Part shown: in pieces, positions 49,072 to 61,663 of the stretch | How the letters are laid out: the number at the start of each line of letters is the position of its first letter | Position numbering within the stretch: position 1 is the first letter of the stretch | Source: Tetrahymena elliotti 4EA | Taxonomy: Eukaryota > Ciliophora > Oligohymenophorea > Hymenostomatida > Tetrahymenidae | Length of the DNA stretch: 64,000 nucleotides | Direction of reading: 5' to 3' | NCBI GenBank assembly: GCA_000231825.2 | Contig: JH720306.1 | Span: 966,199 to 1,030,198, forward strand | Notes under the pieces: model-generated | Database searches by the model: none | What the model saw: the letters and a program-made list of their open reading frames with translations, nothing else | What the model was told of the DNA's origin: nothing | Position numbers and translations under genes: made by a program

Positions 49072-52000
49072 TGATAGAAGATTGATGGAAAAATTTTTTT
49101 TGTCCATAGTAGTTTTGGATTGATTAAATTACATTGATAATTTGTAATATTTATGTATTTTTTTAAAAATGAAAGTAATATTATTAGGATCTGTCAAAAG
49201 ATTCAACGCACTGGATATAGAGGTTTTACATTAAAAAAGATGGCTAAAAATTATTTGTACATTTACAAATTAATTTGGATATAAGCTGGTTGTGTTTGGA
49301 TTTAGGATAGTGGCTAAAAAATAATTAAAATTTTTAGCTTATAGTTTGTTTTTTATGGTTTTAAAATTAAATCCTTTTTGGAATTAGTTTTATAAAACTA
49401 ACCTTATAGACTTTTCCTTTAAAAATTAAAAAATTTAATAACTGGTTCTTTTCTGAGATTATTTTAAAATGTTATATTAAAAATAAATGAGTTGTAAAAC
49501 TAATCAGTATGCTTCAGTTTATTATTATTCTTACTATATCGAGTTTTTGATCAGCGTAAACCAAAGTAAAAAATTAGTGATGAATTAGATTCCTTCATCA
49601 CCAATTTGGCAACCAGCTATAAAATTCTTGTTTATTAGGTTAGGATCTTATATGAAATTATAAATTTGTTTTTGAGAGTTGCTTATAGAAATAGAAATTT
49701 AAGAGAATATTTAGAAAATATTTCTGAAAAGACATACCTGTAAATGAGTTTTATTGATAATTACTGTTATGAACATGTAAATTAGGCTTTTTTAAACTTA
49801 AATTAAATTATTAGTATTTGGTGATGTTAAATTAATTAAATGAAGTTGAGTTTCGATATATTATTTACTTTCGTTTGTACTTGATTAAGCAAAACAAAAT
49901 TTATAAATTTAAAATTTCAATCTGATATTTTATTGATTTACAAATTTTTATCCACTGTATTAAATAACTTCAAACAAAATAAATTTTTTCACTTTTGTTG
50001 TCTATAAGTTACTTTGTTTTCAAGTTTTATTCACTCTGATAAGAAAAAATGTTAAGCACATATTTTGTTTAATTTAATTTAATTAATTTATTATTTGATT
50101 TAAAAACTTTAAGTTACTGAGTAATATGGCTATTCTCTTTTAGATTAAGTAAGCTAATAAAATTGATTTCTTAATAATAAAAAATCATCCAAATTTATAT
50201 TTCTTATGTAACTAAATCTAGAATAAAAAGGTTTACACTGAAGTTATGAGAACTTGAAAGAAAAAATTTTCTTAAATAGTAGCCCTTTTAATTGGTAAAC
50301 CTCGAAGAGCCAGCTATTTATTCTAGTTTAAAATAGAGAGGAAATTGATTATTTTATGAGGAATGTAAGAACCCTGATACTAATTTTAACTTACAGCTTT
50401 TAATCATTAATACTCACCAAAATCATGGTTTTGTTGTGAATTAATTTTTCTTCTTTTTGAATGGCAATTAAAAATCTAAGAATTACTGCTTAAAATTTTT
50501 CTAAAGCTATCTGGTAAAATTGGATTTTAAGTATAAGTAATGTTTGTGATTTATGTTTAATAGTGGATAATAAATTTTTTTTAGAAAATGTAGAGATTTT
50601 TAAAATGTAAAAAATGTTTTTATAAAATGATTAAAAAGTTTATCAATTTTTTCTAAAATGCAAAATATTAATCTATTATTAAAATATATTATTGAATTTA
50701 TTTACTCTTTTTAGAATTTATTTCTCTTTTATAAAAAATTTTATTGCGTTTCTTAATTTATTTTGTTTTACAGTTCGAGACCAACCTACTAGACTAAAAT
50801 TTAATTTTTTCCACTGCTTTTGAATGATAAAATGGAGATAGTATCTTAAAAAGTTGTATCTATTAACGTTTTACATATTAATTCCTTTCAATATTTTATT
50901 TTATCAATTCCCCATATCCATAAGCAAATTTAGATTTTAATGTATGTCAAAAAAGAAAAATAAATGCTCAAGTTTTTTTTTTTCATTTAAATCAATGGAA
51001 TCTTCCTGAAAATCTGAAAATGAGGGAAAAAGAATTTTGCTGTTTGTTCATATTTTGTTAAAAACTGCTTATTGTTTGTAGAGAAATTATATTTAGATTT
51101 TGATTACTAAAAATTTAAAAAACAAGCTTTATTTAAATATTTGTTTATTTTATTTCTAAAACAATGAAAGCCAAAATTAAATGATAAATACTTTAAAAAC
51201 CTTCAAAATTAAAATAAAAGAAACAGCAAACTTTATTAGTAAAGTAGCAGATGCAGTATTTGGAATAGAAAAAATCATACTATAACTTATTATGAAAAAT
51301 ATAAAGATTATCTATAAAATTTAGAAAAATTCAGTAAAAAAGTATTAACTCTTAAAAACAATCAAGAAATAATCAAATTAGTAAAATTCCAATGAGAGTT
51401 TCTTAAAAATCAAGTTCTTCGTAAGTACTGTCAGATTCTATTAGTTTATTATTTTTATTATAATATATAAGTTATGTTGAGAATATGCTTTTTATCAGAG
51501 TAAACAGCCATTGAGTGATGTCATTCCAAGTATTAAACTGTAAGGTAAAAATTTATTGAAAAATATTTAATTAATTTGTGACAATTGGCCTTCGATTTTT
51601 CAAGTAAATATCTGGTTATCATAAATTTTCAAGAAAGTCAATTGATTTGGATAATATCTTAAATGAAAAATGTTTGCGAATTATTTAAGTAGATATTTTA
51701 TAGTACATTAAAATTCGAGCTGAGAATTTTCAATAATGTTTCAAAAGAAATATTTTGTATAGATTCAAGCATTTGCTAAATTATATTTGTACATATAGTT
51801 CTATCATTGTTTATGATATTTAATTAACTCAGAACTATAAATATATACTTGCTTTAATGGATTTTGATGATTTTAGTGAGTCAAAATTTATTTACTTCAC
51901 TATTGTCCTTTACGTATTATGATTTATCAATTAATCAATTAAAAATTAAAGCGTTAAACACTAAAACTATAAAGATGCCCATACTTTATAAGGTTTGAAT

Positions 52001-54864
52001 TTATTTGAAAAAATGGTTCAATTTCTGATTCATACTTAAAAACTTTGATTCAATTACTTGATATTTTTGCTATTTTAAAGGCTGATTAGATTTAGATTTT
52101 TTATTTAAAGTATAGATACAAGTAAGTAAATTAATTTAATCACTTTTAAGCATAAGCTGAGCTAGAGCAATCTCTTGAATAAATTTATTTGTTTTAAGAT
52201 ATATATTTAGCTAAATTAAGGAATTAATCAAATACTTTAAATGTTTGAATTACAGTAATAAAAGAATTTATTTTTTAATCTATTAAGCATTTTGCAAGGT
52301 GAAAAGCAATTTATCAAAGTAAATTTCTTATTTTATATGGACTTATAAAATTACTGAATATATGGAGCTACCAATAATGGTTAAAGATGCACCAATTAGT
52401 AATTGAACAAGCTCTTTATTGATAATAAGGCAATTTACATTATTTAGAATTTTTTACAATCTTAGAAAATAAACTTGTGGTGAAAGGAAAAGAGTTTTTT
52501 ATATTAAATGTTTTGGTAAAAAAGATTTATTATATTTTTAGAATGAATATGTAAATCCAATCCGATTAATCAATCATTTCCTAGTAAACTAATGAATGGT
52601 TTTTAGATAAATAAAAAAATTTAAATCAACTTGATTATGTTTGAAAATGTCAATGCAATATCATTATTTTATATTTACATAAATTGAGAAAGTGGTAATT
52701 CAAGTGTTGTAAAATTTAATGAGAATCTATAAAAATAATCTATAAGTACAAAGTACAATGTACTTGAAACAAAAATATTATAAAATTGTATATGTGTAAT
52801 CAAAATATGTAAGATGCATTTAATATTTTAATATTATTATTATTCGTCATATAAAGTGATGTAGGTAGGTAAGAATAAACTAATTAAATACATTGACTTA
52901 CTTTTGTTGGAGGATTAAATAACATATAGGGTACTAGATAATATTTGTTAATTAATAATGAGAAAGAAAATCTCTCTGATACACTAAAATCAACCTTACA
53001 AATTTAAAACAGGAATCAATTTATTTCGTTAATTAATTAATGTTTTTCTCTTTGTTTTTTAATTAATTTTCCTTTTTATTTGTTTGATTTTTAAAATATC
53101 ACTGAGTTAATTTAGCTAATTGTTTGATATCAGAAAATAATAGAGTCAGTAATCCTGTGCTAATAGTCATTTTTCATTCATTAATTAGATTTAATTAGAA
53201 AGAAAAGTAATAATTAATTTATTAGATCCTTAAATAGTAAATATTTGTAAACAATCCTATTAATATTGTTTTAATTTCTGGTTAACCACTCAATATTTCT
53301 ATTCATTCATCAATTTAAAAATCCTTCTGAATATTCATCGACCATACAATAACATAATCATTTTTCCATTTAAATCTTTTAAATGCTAGAATTGAGTATT
53401 AAATTTATTATCCTAATTCACTTATTTTTTAATAAGAAGCGTTAGTACCTATTAATGAATAGGTTTCAAAATATCTCAACATAGCTCCATATATTTTCAT
53501 TATGAAAATTAATTTTATTTTTTGTAAGTTTTACTTGTTTATTCTAGTATCATTGTTATTCTTTAATATAAAATTATTCAAAAATTTTCTAGTTAATCAT
53601 CGAGCTAATTTTAGTCTTTAAAAATTTACAAATCTTATTCAAAAAATATGAACTTCAATTATTACCCTTCTTGTTTCACTAAAAAATTTTCCTAATTTTA
53701 TTAGAAAGTTACTCCCCTAAGATTTAATGACTCAAAGGAATACCTAATCATGATAAATATTTAAAATTATGTAATAGATTAATCATATCAGTAATATTAC
53801 ATAAGCTTGAAAATAAATAACTCATACAAAAAGTAATTAAAGATAAACATTCAAAGAAACACATGATCTTAAAGATAAGCAAATTAAGAAAAGAAAATTT
53901 TGGAGTAATTTAATAATTATAAATATACTCAAATCCAATACAAAAAATAAGCTTTTTGTACCCTACCCTTAAACTAATTTATTTTTTAGTATATTTTGCT
54001 TTTCCTAATTTTCTAAAGTAAAATTTAGTTTACATCTTTTACAGAAGTCTTTGATTGATAAAGTATCTTAAGAACAATTTGAATAAATATACTGTGATTA
54101 TTTTTGTCTAAAACTAAATATCATTTTCAAAGTATTTAAATCAAAAAAAATTAGCTTAAAAGATATTTAAAATTTGGAGCAAGCAAGATGAAGCATCTAT
54201 GACGCAGAATTATAGGTTTCATCAAAGGATGCTTTTTAGTAATATTTTATGTTATTGGCAAATACAAAATGAATATTTTTTGTTTGCTTGTATGCTCCAT
54301 CAATTAATTAATAACGAAATCTTACTATGAAGCAATAAGGGAGAGGGTGAATACTTAAATAAATATATTCTTGAATTTGATTTTATCAAAGGTATGGTTA
54401 TCATAAAAATCAACTATTAAAAAGCAGCTGATTATCAGTAATAATTTACTGTATGCACTCTACTATATCATAAATTGATGCAGCTCATCAGAATTGAGTA
54501 AAAATTAAAAAATAATTTGACTGGCTTCTGTTTCTTTTTCTTTTTTTTTGAATTGTTTATGAAATTATGAAATTTATTTCTCGGATTTTAGAAGTTTTTA
54601 GTTTATAAAAACATTTAGTAAAGAAGTATAGTTTTTGATAATTTAAATTAAAAATATTAAATAGTAATTTAAAAAAGTAAAAGAAAACTCAATAAATACC
54701 ATTCACAAAAAGATTTTCTCTCACTCCATAATAAATAAAAAATCTATTCATCTACTTAATCAAATACTCTGTCCTTAATTCTCACAAATTCATAATTAAT
54801 AATTAATTAAAAAATTATTAAATATATTTCCCATCATCACCATATCAATAAACACTCTCAAACG
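49072..54864. other. Gene-poor AT-rich stretch, right part
   Basis: Apart from kinase-like scraps near 49100 and 50150-50250 and the broken frame at 51181-51425, I see no gene. Composition is AT-noise on both strands, and the last ~100 bp become A-rich before the next start. A T-loop-like heptamer at about 50772 has no tRNA context. Confidence 0.5.
51181..51425 (+). pseudogene. Broken coding fragment, unknown family
   Basis: Two frames together read like one charged helical protein: 'KIKEtANFISKVADAVFGIE' (51220-51270), then after a frame change 'YYEKYKDYLQNLEKFSKKVL' and 'NNQEIIKLVKFQ', a TGA at 51393-51395, and 'EFLKNQVLR' in the same frame. The Glu/Lys/Leu composition stands out from its surroundings. 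The shift and TGA suggest decay, although an undetected intron could explain the shift. No family recognised. Confidence 0.3.
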
Positions 54865-56488
54865 ATGAATTATATGAACTCTTACTACAACACAGAATAA
54901 GAATAATAACCCTACTTCGATTACTATTTCGAAGAATATGAAGAGAAATAAGAATAAAATAATCACTCTCCCCTTGGTGTACAAAAAAAAATCTGCAAAA
55001 AGAAATACCAGAAAGCTCTTAAATGGGCTCATGTTCCTTCAACCTTCAGCGAAAATTAAACTCCTGAAAAATTCTTGCTATATGGAAATATCAATCTTTT
55101 TACAAACTATAATGAAGATGCTTCCAAATGTCCTTACTCTTCTGAGTGTTTAGTAGAAAATGGATATTATAAATTAAACTAAGTATAAGTTAATGAAAAG
55201 AAGGGAATTGAAATAAAAATCTCCACCTTGAAACCCTGCTTAGACAAATTCCAATTTCTCATTAATTTGTATAAGCGCTACTAAAGTTCTAAATACTCTG
55301 AGCTTGCTAACATACTTCTCCAATACTAAAAATTCATTAAATAGGAATTCGATAGATCCAATTCCATGTACAAATAACTTAAGAAAGATAAAAATCTTTC
55401 TACCAAACTTTAAGAAGAATTTAATGTGTTTTAGTCAAAAACAATTTCTGAAATTCAAGCTTCAAACTCTTCTCCTTCTTCTTTGAACAATTAGCAATAC
55501 TATTCCTATAGAATTGTAACAACAAATTACAAAATAGGATAACCTGAAATAAAAAAGTATGGCAATTCAGAATCTCTCATAAATCTCCTTGGAATTTCTG
55601 TATAAAATGAATACTAAAACTTACTTTTGAAGATGCGCAAGTAACAATCATTCTCTAAAAATCAAGGTACTTACAGATTACACTTTTTTCAAAAATCTTT
55701 TAATTTAAATTTTATTTCTTATCTTAACAACACCAAACAACCAGAAAGAAACTCTAATTATTTTCGGGGTTCATTTGAAAAAATTATGAATTCATGAAAA
55801 AATTTGTAATCTTACATCTTACTAATTTTTATTTTATTAATTAGAAAATCATCTTTTCAGAAGTCAAGAAAGCATTTCTAAGGCTATTTTCATGATATAG
55901 AATGTTATCACATAAGAAAGTGCCTACAGCTTCTCCTAAACTTTATTAACTAGAGATGGTTTTGAAATTCCTTGCACAGTTAAGGTTTAAGTTATCTCAA
56001 ACTAGACTCTTAATTATATCAAAAATTACGAAGCAAGAGATCAGTAAGTTCTCCACTACACTTACATATTTAACAAAAGTGACATCTAATAACTCTAGAA
56101 TAAAAGAGAAAATATGTCCTCATAAAACTCTACTGTCTCTGCTTAGTAGATCTCCTTAAATATCAACTTAACTTTAGATAGCTGTGATGATAGCTAAGGA
56201 TCTAACTTTATATTAGAACACACATCTGAAACTTTCAGTGATATCGACTTAAATAACTCTTCTCCCTAATAATAATACTAAACAAATAAAAGTTCCTAAA
56301 ACACACTTGCTCACAAAACACTAAATCAAAGTTTTTCTCCTATATCAACAGCAACTTGCTCAATTTAACAATATAATAGAAAATTAGAATAAAAAATTAG
56401 TTGCGACTACAGCAGAAAATCCCAAATATTCATTAACAAATATTACAAGAACCTTTTAACAAGAAACAGTAAAAACGTTCAAAATTGA
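54865..56488 (+). CDS. Unknown protein with possible PAS-like region
   Basis: Two exons join in phase (phase 1): 54865-55666 and 55845-56488, with a 178-nt intron between them, giving 481 residues and TGA at 56486-56488. The N-terminus is Tyr/Glu/Gln-rich and acidic, followed by a basic 'KKICKKKYQKALKWAHVPST' segment that could bind nucleic acid. A Cys pair 'KCPYSSEC' follows. A helical region leads to 'GNSESLINLLGISVQNEYQN' and, across the intron, 'SFSQTLLTRDGFEIPCTVKV', which resembles the ends of a PAS domain (the latter like a PAC strand pair, 'RDGxxIP'). The C-terminal third is Ser/Asn/Gln-rich and disordered. A PAS-containing transcription regulator or sensor is a reasonable guess, but the fold assignment is tentative. 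Its neighbours give no help. Confidence 0.75.
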
Positions 56489-58398
56489 AAGTGACTGTAT
56501 AAATGAATGAATGAATGAGCAAAGACCTGTCCCAATTTATTACTTCAATAAATACTATCAATTACTAATAAATTTCTTTTGAAACTATTTGTATAATAAT
56601 AAAATAACTACCCTTACTGAACTAATTTATATTTTAACATGTACATACACTCTCATATAAATCTTTTGTAATATCCTTTATATTACTTGTAATTAAATAA
56701 CTAACTAAATACTGCTATTTAAAATTTTTTCGATTTACCTTACAAAACTTTAATAACAATTTTCCTTTTTTTCCTTACACAATTTCGTACATATTTCCTT
56801 CAAAATAGTTTTTAAAAGTATCTTTCTTACCCCTTAATTTATTTAAATGTTAGTAATTTATATGTTTATTTAAAACTCATTACTTCCTCTAAAATGACAA
56901 CTTTACCATAGAAATTTTTTCTCAAAAACAAAGAAGCTAATTTGTTAATTTAGTGTAATTTATTAAGAAAGAAAATTTAGAATTAAATTTTCCAAACAAA
57001 TAAAAAAACAGAAATAGTTGACCAACTTTTTTAAAAGAGGATATAAAAATTTAATTATTATCATATTTTCTTTTTATAAAATCATTTTTCATCTTTAATA
57101 CTCATGCGAAATTTAATATAATTTAGATTTTTTATTTATTCAAAGCTAAAACAGTTAGTTACACAAGAACGTTTTTGCAAATAATAAACATATATTAATT
57201 GTTATAAGCAGACAACTTATTTACATTTTAAATAAGAAAACCTCTTTCGAGTTTGAGTAAATAAATTTAAGTCATCAAATAATCAAAAATTGATTTTCTA
57301 TTATTTTCATGCTTTTTAGATAATAATTTTCATTTTCTACTAGAACTATGACTAAATAAAAGTCTGGATGTCAGTAATTTATATTATCAAAATATGCTTT
57401 ACATTAAATTATAGAAAAATATATTTTTGAAAAGTTTCACTACTTCCAATATAAATCTTATTATCTTAAGTCAAATCATAAACAAAAAAGAGTAACATTG
57501 ATGTATTTAAATATAATTTTTAAGATAATTTATTGATCTTAAAAATATTTACAAGGTATTTGATTTTATAAACTTTAAATCCCTACCATAAATATTGCTA
57601 CAGTAATTTTAAAAATGGCTATATTACTTATTTAAAAATTAAGCATTGGTATTACATTTTTAGAAAAAATCTAGAAAACTTTTTTCATTAAATTTGCCTG
57701 AATTATTCTTTTAGGATTTAAAAAAGATTGAGTGAAAGAAAATTACTTTATTAAATTAACATCAAGTATATTTTAAAAGTTAGAAAAAAATCATTATTAT
57801 CAAGGTATATGCAAGGAAGGACCAAAATAAATCAATGAAAATATTCAAGAGATATGTATAGTATAGTAATTACCAATTGTGATATTAAAACATTTCTTAT
57901 TATTTGCTCATTAAAAGTGCTTTCTATTACTTTTTTTAGTATTTTTTACTTATTTGGTTTTAAAATTGGCTGGTTTAAAATTAAGTTCTTGTCTTAGAAT
58001 AGAATAAGTAAACAAATAAATGAATAAATAATAATATAACTAAGAAATTGGTTGTTGTAACTAACTTTAACAAGTTGAACTAAATAATTTTCAAGTAAAT
58101 TAATACTTTCAAAATATTTGTAAATGATTTTTTCTTTAGATAATTAATTACTGAATTAATTTGTTAAAGCCTCGTTTATTCATGTTTACTAGAAAACAAA
58201 AAAAATTCAAGTCATTAACATAATCACTACACTTTAATTGTAATTGAAAAGGAACAAAAATCGATTTTAAATTAATCAACATTTTGAATTATGAATGTAT
58301 TTATTTACTCATTTTAAAAAGAAGTAAGTAAACAAACTATATAAAAAATCAAACAACAATAGTATTTCTATTACACCATGCATATTTTTTTAATTAAT
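56489..58398. other. Convergent intergenic region
   Basis: A 1.9-kb AT-rich gap between the convergent stops of the PAS-like gene and the desaturase gene. Apart from the small AATG run, no gene, RNA or repeat was found. Confidence 0.6.
56502..56518 (+). repeat. (AATG)4 microsatellite
   Basis: Four tandem AATG copies lie just past the stop codon of the PAS-like gene, in its likely 3' UTR. Confidence 0.8.
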
Positions 58399-60169
58399 TC
58401 AAAGGTGAGATTTTTCAAAAATAGGTCCTTCGTGAATCTTAAGGTTCCATCTCTTTAATTCTTCAGCAATAATTACACGAGCCTTGGGTAATCTATAGAA
58501 AGGAATTTATGGGAAGAAGTGATGTTCAGTCTAATATTACATACCACCCATAATAAGTAAAGAGAAGATGTCATGGAAAGCATAGTTTCTGCTAGCAGCA
58601 ATTTAATGTTCAAAAAATGGTAAAGTGATTCTTTTTTCGAATTTCATTTCATTTTCATGGTTACCAACAAGAATGGAAGCACTGAAGAAACCAGCAATCA
58701 ATTAACAGAGAATAACAATGAAGAAATTTTAGTTGAATATTAAAACCCAATGTAAGGCAAGGAAGATACCTTCGAATTCATGGTAAGAAGCAACAATAGA
58801 GTCTAATTTCCACTTTAAGAATAAGAAGGGGAACTACCATAACTTGTAATCATGTTAAATATCTTCATCCTTAAGAACATTGTTAGTGAACATGTGATGC
58901 TGTTTTAATAATAAATTTATTAAATATTATGATGCAATTATGAAAGGATAGTAAAGATAATAAGTAATAACAAAATGAGCTGACGTCACTTTTTAATTAG
59001 AAATATTAGTACCAAATAAATGATTGTGCTAAAATCAAATGGTAATATTAATACTTTCAAATCTTTTACAAAAAGTAATTAAAATTAATAGAAAAAATTA
59101 AAGCGGATTTGGATGTTTTTTAAAGCATTTTAATTATTAGAAATAAATAAAATAGTGGATTTTTTGTTCTAAATAAAAGTTGGTTTTATTATTTAAATTT
59201 TTTACAACCAAGTGTGAAAAGATTAATTTCAACTTCAAGATTTACTCTAAAATTAAAGGGAAATTTGTAAAGAGTTTTTTTATTATTGATACTTTAATAA
59301 TATTATTATATTTTGCTTGATGCTTATTGATTTAAATTTTTTAAAAAAGGCCAAATTAAGATCTTCACATAATTTAATCAAAACACTTAAATTTTGTTTG
59401 TACTATTTTAACAATTACTTATCATGTTTTCTTCTCTTAAAACTAAAATCCTTTCCAAATTCTTAAAAATATTAATTGCTTACTTGATTATGTTTTCTTC
59501 CCCACCATTTGTTAGAGAAACCACCACAAAGAGGAGCATAGATTAAAGCGACTTTTCTTAAAATAGGGTTACGGTTATGATTCATAGAGTGAGCAATCCA
59601 ACCACTGATGATTTGTATCAAAACTAGAAGAGGAATGGAGAAATACCATTTTTCGGTCAAGCATCCAGTAACAAATAAAGTAATAGTAGTTAAGAACAAA
59701 CCTATTTCGATGGGCCAGTTGGGTTCGAATAACTATATTTTTAAAATTAATAAAATACATGCTATTTTTATAAACTCAACATGTTTAAAAAATATATAAA
59801 TTAGATATCTATTTATGGTGGTAGATATGAAGAAAAAAGATTAATTCTGAATGTATTTACGTGTTTAAGCTTCTTTTTTAATACAGAATATCTCTTAGAA
59901 GATTCAGTTTCCTCTTGCTTTACCCCAGTCTTAGGGAAAGATTTTAAAATTTTTAAAGCTTGCTTTGAATGGAGTGTTCTGAAGTACTCAGTCAAATCTT
60001 GCTTCTCATCAATAAACAAATTCAAGAAGTTAAGACCACCAGGATGCTTATTTGATTTAGCATATTCGGTGCAATCATATTCAGTATCCTTGTAAATAAA
60101 TTTGTATTCGTTAAGGAGCTCAGGTTTATTTTCAAGTACGATCTCTTCTTAAGTCTTATCAACTCCCAT
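58399..60169 (-). CDS. Front-end fatty acid desaturase with N-terminal cytochrome b5 domain
   Basis: Three exons join in phase 0: 60169-59861, 59732-59484 and 58899-58399, giving 352 residues. Residues ~20-85 are cytochrome b5-like: 'KHPGG' carries the heme-ligand His and 'LTEYFRTLHSKQALKIL' follows the family pattern. The desaturase part has the three histidine boxes: 'HSMNHNRN' (box I), 'WWGRKHNQ|HHMFTN' (box II, split by the 584-nt intron) and 'QTEHHFFP' (box III). Gln replaces the first His of box III, which marks front-end (delta-4/5/6-type) desaturases. Hydrophobic segments between boxes fit an ER membrane enzyme that inserts a double bond between an existing one and the carboxyl end, using electrons from its own b5 domain. 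A delta-6 role is plausible in a ciliate making gamma-linolenate, but regiospecificity cannot be read. It is shorter than usual relatives (about 440), mainly in the b5 part and linkers. Confidence 0.93.
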
Positions 60170-61663
60170 TATTCTTATTTTTTAAATATAGTTTGCTTAC
60201 TTATTATACACTTTTAATTAATATTTATTGAAATCTATATAGATACCTTATTATTAAGAGTATATTAACTCTTTTAACTATGGTTGATCAATTTAACTAT
60301 TTAAATATTTTGCATCATTTGCCTTCATTAATGATAACATTTGCATATTTTAGTATTTACGTAATGAAAAAATAAGTCGACTTAAACTCTATTATTTTAC
60401 AAAAAGAACTTTTTGACACCTAAATTCTTTCAATTTCCATCTTACACGAGTTGAATTATTTTTAACTTCGTAATTTGGAATTTTGATGTTGAATCTTTAT
60501 TTTAAATTAAGATATTATTAATAAAAAGTATTAACATTTTAAGAAGAACTTTATTTAAACTGATATATTATTAAAAAATACATCTTTATAGTTTATAGAA
60601 AGATAAACAAATTATTTCAATCAAGAATACTTATTTTTTCAATAAGAACTTATTTAATTTGAGCTGTTTTAACGAAATAATTTCAAACTTATCTTTTTGA
60701 GGTTGAATCTTTTTTATAAATTTAGATATTAATCAAAAAACATAAAAATTTTTACAATATCTCTACTTTTCTTAAATATAAATAAGCACTAAAAAATATG
60801 TCTTTTTATTTGGTAAAAGTTGAAATAAATTCTTTCAAATCAAAAATAAGTTTTTTATAAAAGTAATTATTTAAATTTTAATTATTTAATTTTTATTTAT
60901 GATAAAGCATTTAGAATAAACAGTTTAAAAAGTAGCTCTTTTATGTGCTAATTAACAAACAATGTTTAGATTTTTATTCAAATAAAATCGAAAGCACAAT
61001 CTTAGAATAAAGGGTTAAAAAAATTAAATTTATTTGAAAATAAAATTTTATTTCATCTATTTTTTTGATATTAAATAAAGTAAGGTTTAAAAGTAATTAA
61101 AATATTTTTTTTAAAACTTAAAACATTTTTAAATGTATTTAATTAAAAATTTTTTTTTTAAGTAATTACTGTTAATTATTTCAGATAGTTTTCATTTTTA
61201 CTAAGTGAAAATAAAATAATAAGACATGTCAAATATTTTAATGCTTTTCTTAGTGAAAGGAAAGATTATGAATGAAGTGCTGAATAAAAATTAATAGGTA
61301 TGTTATTAAACTTTTGTTATATACTTTTAAAGATAGAAAACATAAATTATAATAACAAAAATACATTTTTGGTAAATTAAGAAATGTGGAATGATTGTAA
61401 TGAAATAAAGAATTATATAAATTATATTTTAATAAACAGTCGTATTTTAGATATTTCATGATTTTTAATTGAAAATATAAAATTTATAATAACAAACAAA
61501 TTTTTTTAGATTTTATCTTTGTAAAAATAATTAGAAATTAGGCAATAATTAAACTAAAGAATATCGAGAGATGTATTAAAATAATTAATTAGCATAGAAT
61601 AATTAATATTAAGGCACGAATAATTTTAGCAAATCCAATAATGGATTTTAACAGAATTAAATT
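60170..61663. promoter_or_regulatory. Divergent intergenic region (desaturase / MORN)
   Basis: About 1.5 kb between divergent start codons. By position it contains both promoters and 5' UTRs. It is strongly AT-rich; no gene or defined motif was seen. The minus-strand open frame 61459-61250 is AT-noise. Confidence 0.5.

Noticed and set aside
50766..50792. tRNA T-loop-like TTCGAGA
   Set aside because: Flanking bases do not pair into a T stem or acceptor stem, and no D-arm or anticodon arm lies at the right distance on either strand.
54170..54305. Possible inverted repeat or small RNA around GGAGCAAGCAAG and its near complement
   Set aside because: The arms match only partly and no snoRNA box pair or other RNA signature is present.
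59713..59732. GGTTCGAAT as a tRNA element
   Set aside because: It lies inside the desaturase exon 2 start and codes for conserved protein sequence.
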